DNA of 33,837 bases, taken from the NCBI GenBank assembly GCA_903869955.1, contig CAIQBC010000214.1, forward strand, positions 1-33,837. The letters run 5' to 3'. Positions 30,619 through 33,837 of this stretch are shown one piece after another; within the stretch, counting starts at the first letter, position 1, and every line of letters begins with the position of its first letter. The notes under the pieces were generated by a model that was not told where the DNA came from, searched no databases, and saw nothing but the letters and a program-made list of their open reading frames with translations. The translations under genes were made by a program, and so were the position numbers. This stretch comes from an uncultured Opitutia bacterium. Its GTDB lineage: Bacteria > Verrucomicrobiota > Verrucomicrobiia > Opitutales > Opitutaceae.

Positions 30619-32619
30619 ATGCGCACCAAAGTAACCCTCATCCTGGTCCTCCTCAACGTCGCGGTGTTCGCCTGGATCGTCCATTCTCGGCACCGCTGGC
30701 AACTGGAGGCCACCGCCGCCGACCGCGACCGCCACCCGCTGCGCGAGCTCGCGGTCAATCTTCAGGCGATCACCATCTCCGACCATGGTGGGACGGCGGT
30801 GCGCTTGGAGCGGCGGGCGGGCAAGCCGTGGAACCTCGCCGCGCCGGTGGACTGGCTTGCCAACCCCGCCGCCGTCGAGGGAATCATCGGCGAACTCCAG
30901 AACCTCGAAAGTGTGGCGGTGCTCGATCTCGCCATGAACAAACAGACCCCAGCCGACTTCGATCTCGACAAGCCCGATCTCACCTTTGTGCTCACTGCCG
31001 CGCCAGCCGATGCCACCGCCCCGTCGCCCGCGCCCGTCACGATTCGCCTCAGTTCTTCGGGCAAAGGTGGAAAGCTATATCTCCTCGCGCCTGACGGAAC
31101 CCATGTCCACGTCCTTGATGGCGCACTGCTCGAACGCCTGAAAGCTTCGCTCGGCGGCCTCCCGGCCAGCACAATCTTCAGCCTCCGCCCATTTGAGATC
31201 CGCTTTCTGAGTCTCCAAAAAGGTACGGATGCGCCGGTTCGGCTCCTCCGTCGCGACGATGCGCGCTGGCTGCTCGACTCTCCCATCACCACCCGCGCCG
31301 CCAAGCCTGCCATCGAGACCACGCTCAAGCAGTTGCTCGATCTCCGGCTCGGAGCCGACCGCTCCGGTGGCAACCCGGGCTTCGCCCCCGTCGGCTCCGT
31401 CCCGACCGAGGCGCTGAGCGAGCTTCGCATCAGCCTCGAAGGCGACAACCGCCACGAAGTTCTCCTGCTCGGTCAACCCATCCCCAAGGCCTCCGCAGGC
31501 GCAAACCGCACCCCCCGCTACGCCAAGCTGGAGGATCGCGCCCCCGTCTTCGCCCTCGCGTTTCCCAACGACCTGTTCGAGACGCTTCGTCATGCGCAGG
31601 AGACACTGCGCGACACCCATGTGCTCGATTTCGACCCGGCGACCGTCAGCACCGTCACCCTCTCCGCCCCCAGCCAGCCCGAACCCCTCGTCCTCCGGCG
31701 TCTTGATGCCACCACCGCATTGGTAAAAGGCGCGGCCCCCGACGGGGCCGATTGGCAAATCGTCCGCCCAAGCGGTGCGCTCCCGGCCGATGCCACCTTG
31801 GTGAAGAATTTCCTGCTCTGGCTGGCCGAGCAACTCCGTGCCACCAGCTTCGTCAACGACGCGCCGGCCAAAGCCGACACCGAAAAACTCGGCTTCAACC
31901 GCCCCGAGCGCGAGCTCACCCTCGCCTTTGCCCCCGGCACCACGCCCGCCAAACTCACCCTCGAGATCGCGCTCGACGACAAGGCTGCCGTCTACGCCCG
32001 TGTTTTTGGCCAACCTTTTATCTACGCCGTTTCACTCGACAGCCTTCGCTACCTATCAGTCGCACCAAGCACCTATCGCGACCGTCTGGTCCGGGCACTG
32101 CCTGAAAGTGCGCAAATCACCGCCCTCACCCTCGCGCCCGTTGGCACCGGCGTCCCGGTCTTCTCCCATATCCTCGCCGACAAAGAAACGTGGAATCAAG
32201 CCCTCGAAAATGAACCACCCGCGCGAAAAGAGGCATTGAGAAGCATTCTTCTGGGCGACAAGGACCACCCGGCGCTTCTGCGCCAGCTTCGTGCAGTCCA
32301 CTTCGCCAGCGACACCTTCGACACTAACGTCCTCGTCAACGGCACCCTGCGTCCTTGGTCCTATTCGCTTACCACCACTCTCGCGCTGCCCGGTGGAGCT
32401 GCTGGCGCAACGACCACAACCACGAGTACACTCTGGCTCGCCGAGCGGGCCGGCTCCATCCAGCTCGCCGGCTCGCCCAAGGCCGAGGCCGACACTGTCT
32501 TCGAGCTTGAGCCTCTGTTCATGGACGCACTCGACGCCCTCCTCAATAGCGGCCACGCCCATGACCCGGCTCCGGCCACGTCCGAGAAACCGACTGTCGC
32601 AACACCCCCTGCCAACTAA
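30619..32619 (+). CDS. DUF4340-domain protein
   Basis: A 666-residue protein with one N-terminal membrane helix (about residues 4-18, VTLILVLLNVAVFAWIV) and a long periplasmic part. It contains two or three copies of a beta-rich unit with a W-x-L/ADxxxV pattern: LERRAGKPWNLAAPVDWLANPAAVEGIIGEL, VRLLRRDDARWLLDSPITTRAAKPAIETTLKQLLDLR and LRRLDATTALVKGAAPDGADWQIVRPSGALPADATLV (each split in reading). This is the DUF4340 signature, a family found downstream of GldG-like genes in many phyla. The C-terminal 170 residues are less recognisable and end in a Pro/Ala/Thr tail. Its role is probably structural or substrate-related in the same envelope complex; no enzyme activity is apparent. Confidence 0.85.
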   Translation: MRTKVTLILVLLNVAVFAWIVHSRHRWQLEATAADRDRHPLRELAVNLQAITISDHGGTAVRLERRAGKPWNLAAPVDWLANPAAVEGIIGELQNLESVAVLDLAMNKQTPADFDLDKPDLTFVLTAAPADATAPSPAPVTIRLSSSGKGGKLYLLAPDGTHVHVLDGALLERLKASLGGLPASTIFSLRPFEIRFLSLQKGTDAPVRLLRRDDARWLLDSPITTRAAKPAIETTLKQLLDLRLGADRSGGNPGFAPVGSVPTEALSELRISLEGDNRHEVLLLGQPIPKASAGANRTPRYAKLEDRAPVFALAFPNDLFETLRHAQETLRDTHVLDFDPATVSTVTLSAPSQPEPLVLRRLDATTALVKGAAPDGADWQIVRPSGALPADATLVKNFLLWLAEQLRATSFVNDAPAKADTEKLGFNRPERELTLAFAPGTTPAKLTLEIALDDKAAVYARVFGQPFIYAVSLDSLRYLSVAPSTYRDRLVRALPESAQITALTLAPVGTGVPVFSHILADKETWNQALENEPPARKEALRSILLGDKDHPALLRQLRAVHFASDTFDTNVLVNGTLRPWSYSLTTTLALPGGAAGATTTTTSTLWLAERAGSIQLAGSPKAEADTVFELEPLFMDALDALLNSGHAHDPAPATSEKPTVATPPAN

Positions 32620-32694
32620 AAATTCCATGCCCCGTTCCTTTTCGTCTGTCTTCCGGGCATTTTAGAAACCACCCAACGGCGCTTGGATTCATCC

Positions 32695-33837
32695 GTGCTG
32701 CAATTTTTCCGCACCCCTAGACTTACCCTTGTTCGCTGTCTCCGCAGCTGCGGCCGCATGACGTTGTTGCTGGGCTGGCTGCTGCTCCTTGGCCTGTTCT
32801 GGGTCCAGCTCCAAGTCGCCGCCCTCGACCATCTCGAGCTGCCCGACTTTGCGAAACACAAGCTGCAAGACTGGCTGGCCGCCGCCGGCCTGCGCATAGA
32901 ATTTGCCCACGCCCGGTTCGACACTTCCGGCCATATCCTCCTTGAAGATGTCAGCTTCGGTGACCCGGCCTTCCCTGGCCCCCTCTTGACTGCCCGCCGC
33001 GTTCACGCCGAGTTCAGCCCGTGGCCGCTCCTCGTCGGCACAGTAAGCCTAGGTGAGCAGCATCTCACCCATCCGAACCCAGTTTTGCCGGCCTTGATTG
33101 AATTGATTTCCTCAAATTTGCGCAGCATCCGCATCACCGGCGCGAGCCTGCTCGTACCAGCCGACTCCTCCCCGACCAAGCGGGCTGAGCCTCTCGTCGA
33201 GGATTTCAGCCTCACTCTGCCGCCGCGCGGGCACGACTTAGCCCTACCGCCCCTCACCACACGCCTCGGTGTGTTCGGTGTGGTGATGGATGGCGCGCTA
33301 CGGCTGCCGCGCGCCAAGACCTCTGTCCCGCCTGACCTGCCCTTGCTCTTGCGCGAATACCGCCATGTGGCCGGGCAAATTTATGAATATACCCGCGACA
33401 GCCAGGGATTTAAAGCCCCGCGGTTCACCATTCACCTTGAGCCGTCCACCGAACACATCGCCATTGTCAGTCTCGTGTTCCAAGCGGACGGTTTGTCCAC
33501 GGGTCGCCTGGCAGATTTTGTCCTCGGCCAGCCATTGCAAAGCGGCCCCGTGCGGCTGACCGCCATCACGCCGCTCGTCTCATCCGCTGTCATCCCGCTC
33601 GCCCTTGAGGGCACCATCAGCCATCCGGTCTATGCCGGCGACTTCAGCGCCGACGAGCTTGGCTTTGTTGTCCGCGGCGAGCTGGCGCCGCGAACTGGCA
33701 GCCTCACCGTTGTCGGCGTGGAGGTCGCGCTTGGTTCAATTGGCTGGGAGAGTCGCGCGCTCTCCACCGGTCCCGTGGTGGCCACGGCCGCCTTCGCCCC
33801 ATCGTCCAAGCTCACGGTAAACGCCAGCATCGGGCTG
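32695..33837 (+). CDS. AsmA-like membrane-anchored protein, 3' end outside window
   Basis: The frame is open from GTG 32695 (or ATG 32758) to the last base of the window without a stop. From GTG the product begins LQFFRTPRLTLVRCLRS, then a membrane helix (MTLLLGWLLLLGLFWVQLQV), then a periplasmic part of about 330 visible residues. The sequence LPDFAKHKLQDWLAAAGLRI...ARFDTSGHILLEDVSFGDPAF (split here) and repeated beta strands resemble the start of AsmA/TamB-type proteins, which form long lipid-carrying beta-grooves between membranes. It follows the DUF4340 gene by 75 bp and may be the last member of the gld operon or a separate unit. I favour GTG 32695 weakly, since charged residues before the helix give a normal topology. 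Family assignment is moderate. Confidence 0.7.
   Translation, partial: MLQFFRTPRLTLVRCLRSCGRMTLLLGWLLLLGLFWVQLQVAALDHLELPDFAKHKLQDWLAAAGLRIEFAHARFDTSGHILLEDVSFGDPAFPGPLLTARRVHAEFSPWPLLVGTVSLGEQHLTHPNPVLPALIELISSNLRSIRITGASLLVPADSSPTKRAEPLVEDFSLTLPPRGHDLALPPLTTRLGVFGVVMDGALRLPRAKTSVPPDLPLLLREYRHVAGQIYEYTRDSQGFKAPRFTIHLEPSTEHIAIVSLVFQADGLSTGRLADFVLGQPLQSGPVRLTAITPLVSSAVIPLALEGTISHPVYAGDFSADELGFVVRGELAPRTGSLTVVGVEVALGSIGWESRALSTGPVVATAAFAPSSKLTVNASIGL

Noticed and set aside
29263-30786. A 507-codon open frame on the - strand
   Set aside because: It is antisense to gldG; the product has no recognisable domain and reflects GC-rich codon usage on the coding strand.

Overview
The window is GC-rich and densely coded. 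Most genes lack an obvious Shine-Dalgarno, and several start with GTG. The gene families point to a Verrucomicrobiota chromosome, most likely of the Opitutaceae type: STAS-fused MlaE, a GldA/F/G plus DUF4340 operon, a secreted beta-propeller protein paired with a cupredoxin, and a surface protein of PVC style. This assignment is an inference from gene content only. I saw no rRNA, tRNA, CRISPR array, phage or transposase, so this looks like core or near-core chromosome with small palindromic repeats scattered in it.

Layout. 1-1185: C-terminal part of a secreted fibronectin-III protein. 1369-6786 (+): oppA-oppB-oppC peptide importer genes followed by an MsbA-type exporter; no OppD/OppF ATPase lies in the window. 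6858-8136 (+): a DciA/DUF721 protein and an inositol-monophosphatase-family enzyme. 8219-10155 (-): a beta-CASP metallo-beta-lactamase RNase-like protein and a small membrane protein. 10312-11328 (+): moaA. 11535-12851 (-): a CNNM/CBS (CorC/HlyC) membrane protein. 13129-14073 (+): a protein with kinase-like motifs, convergent with 14189-17119 (-), which holds uvrC, a membrane-anchored hypothetical protein and an exported PrxQ/BCP peroxiredoxin. 17157-18518 (+): cinA, divergent from uvrC.

18676-21578 (-): a cupredoxin protein translationally coupled to a secreted beta-propeller protein, a probable periplasmic redox pair. 21732-25599 (+): mlaE-mlaF-mlaD plus a PqiC-like lipoprotein, an outer-membrane lipid-transport system. 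25601-26218 (-): HNH endonuclease. 26441-27220 (+): coaX, type III pantothenate kinase. 27284-33837 (+): gldA-gldF-gldG, a DUF4340 protein and an AsmA-like protein that runs off the window end.

The most interesting signals are: (i) an imperfect 64-bp palindrome read in frame as the n-region of the PqiC-like lipoprotein signal peptide; (ii) a CinA whose NMN-deamidase domain has lost its Ser and Tyr motif residues and carries a hairpin-bearing in-frame insertion where the conserved GPGGGT loop should be; (iii) a short UvrC with no cysteine cluster and roughly 100 residues missing before its nuclease domain; (iv) the gld/DUF4340/AsmA-like operon and the cupredoxin/propeller pair, both of unknown substrate. 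I cannot confirm that any one locus is a new system from sequence alone.
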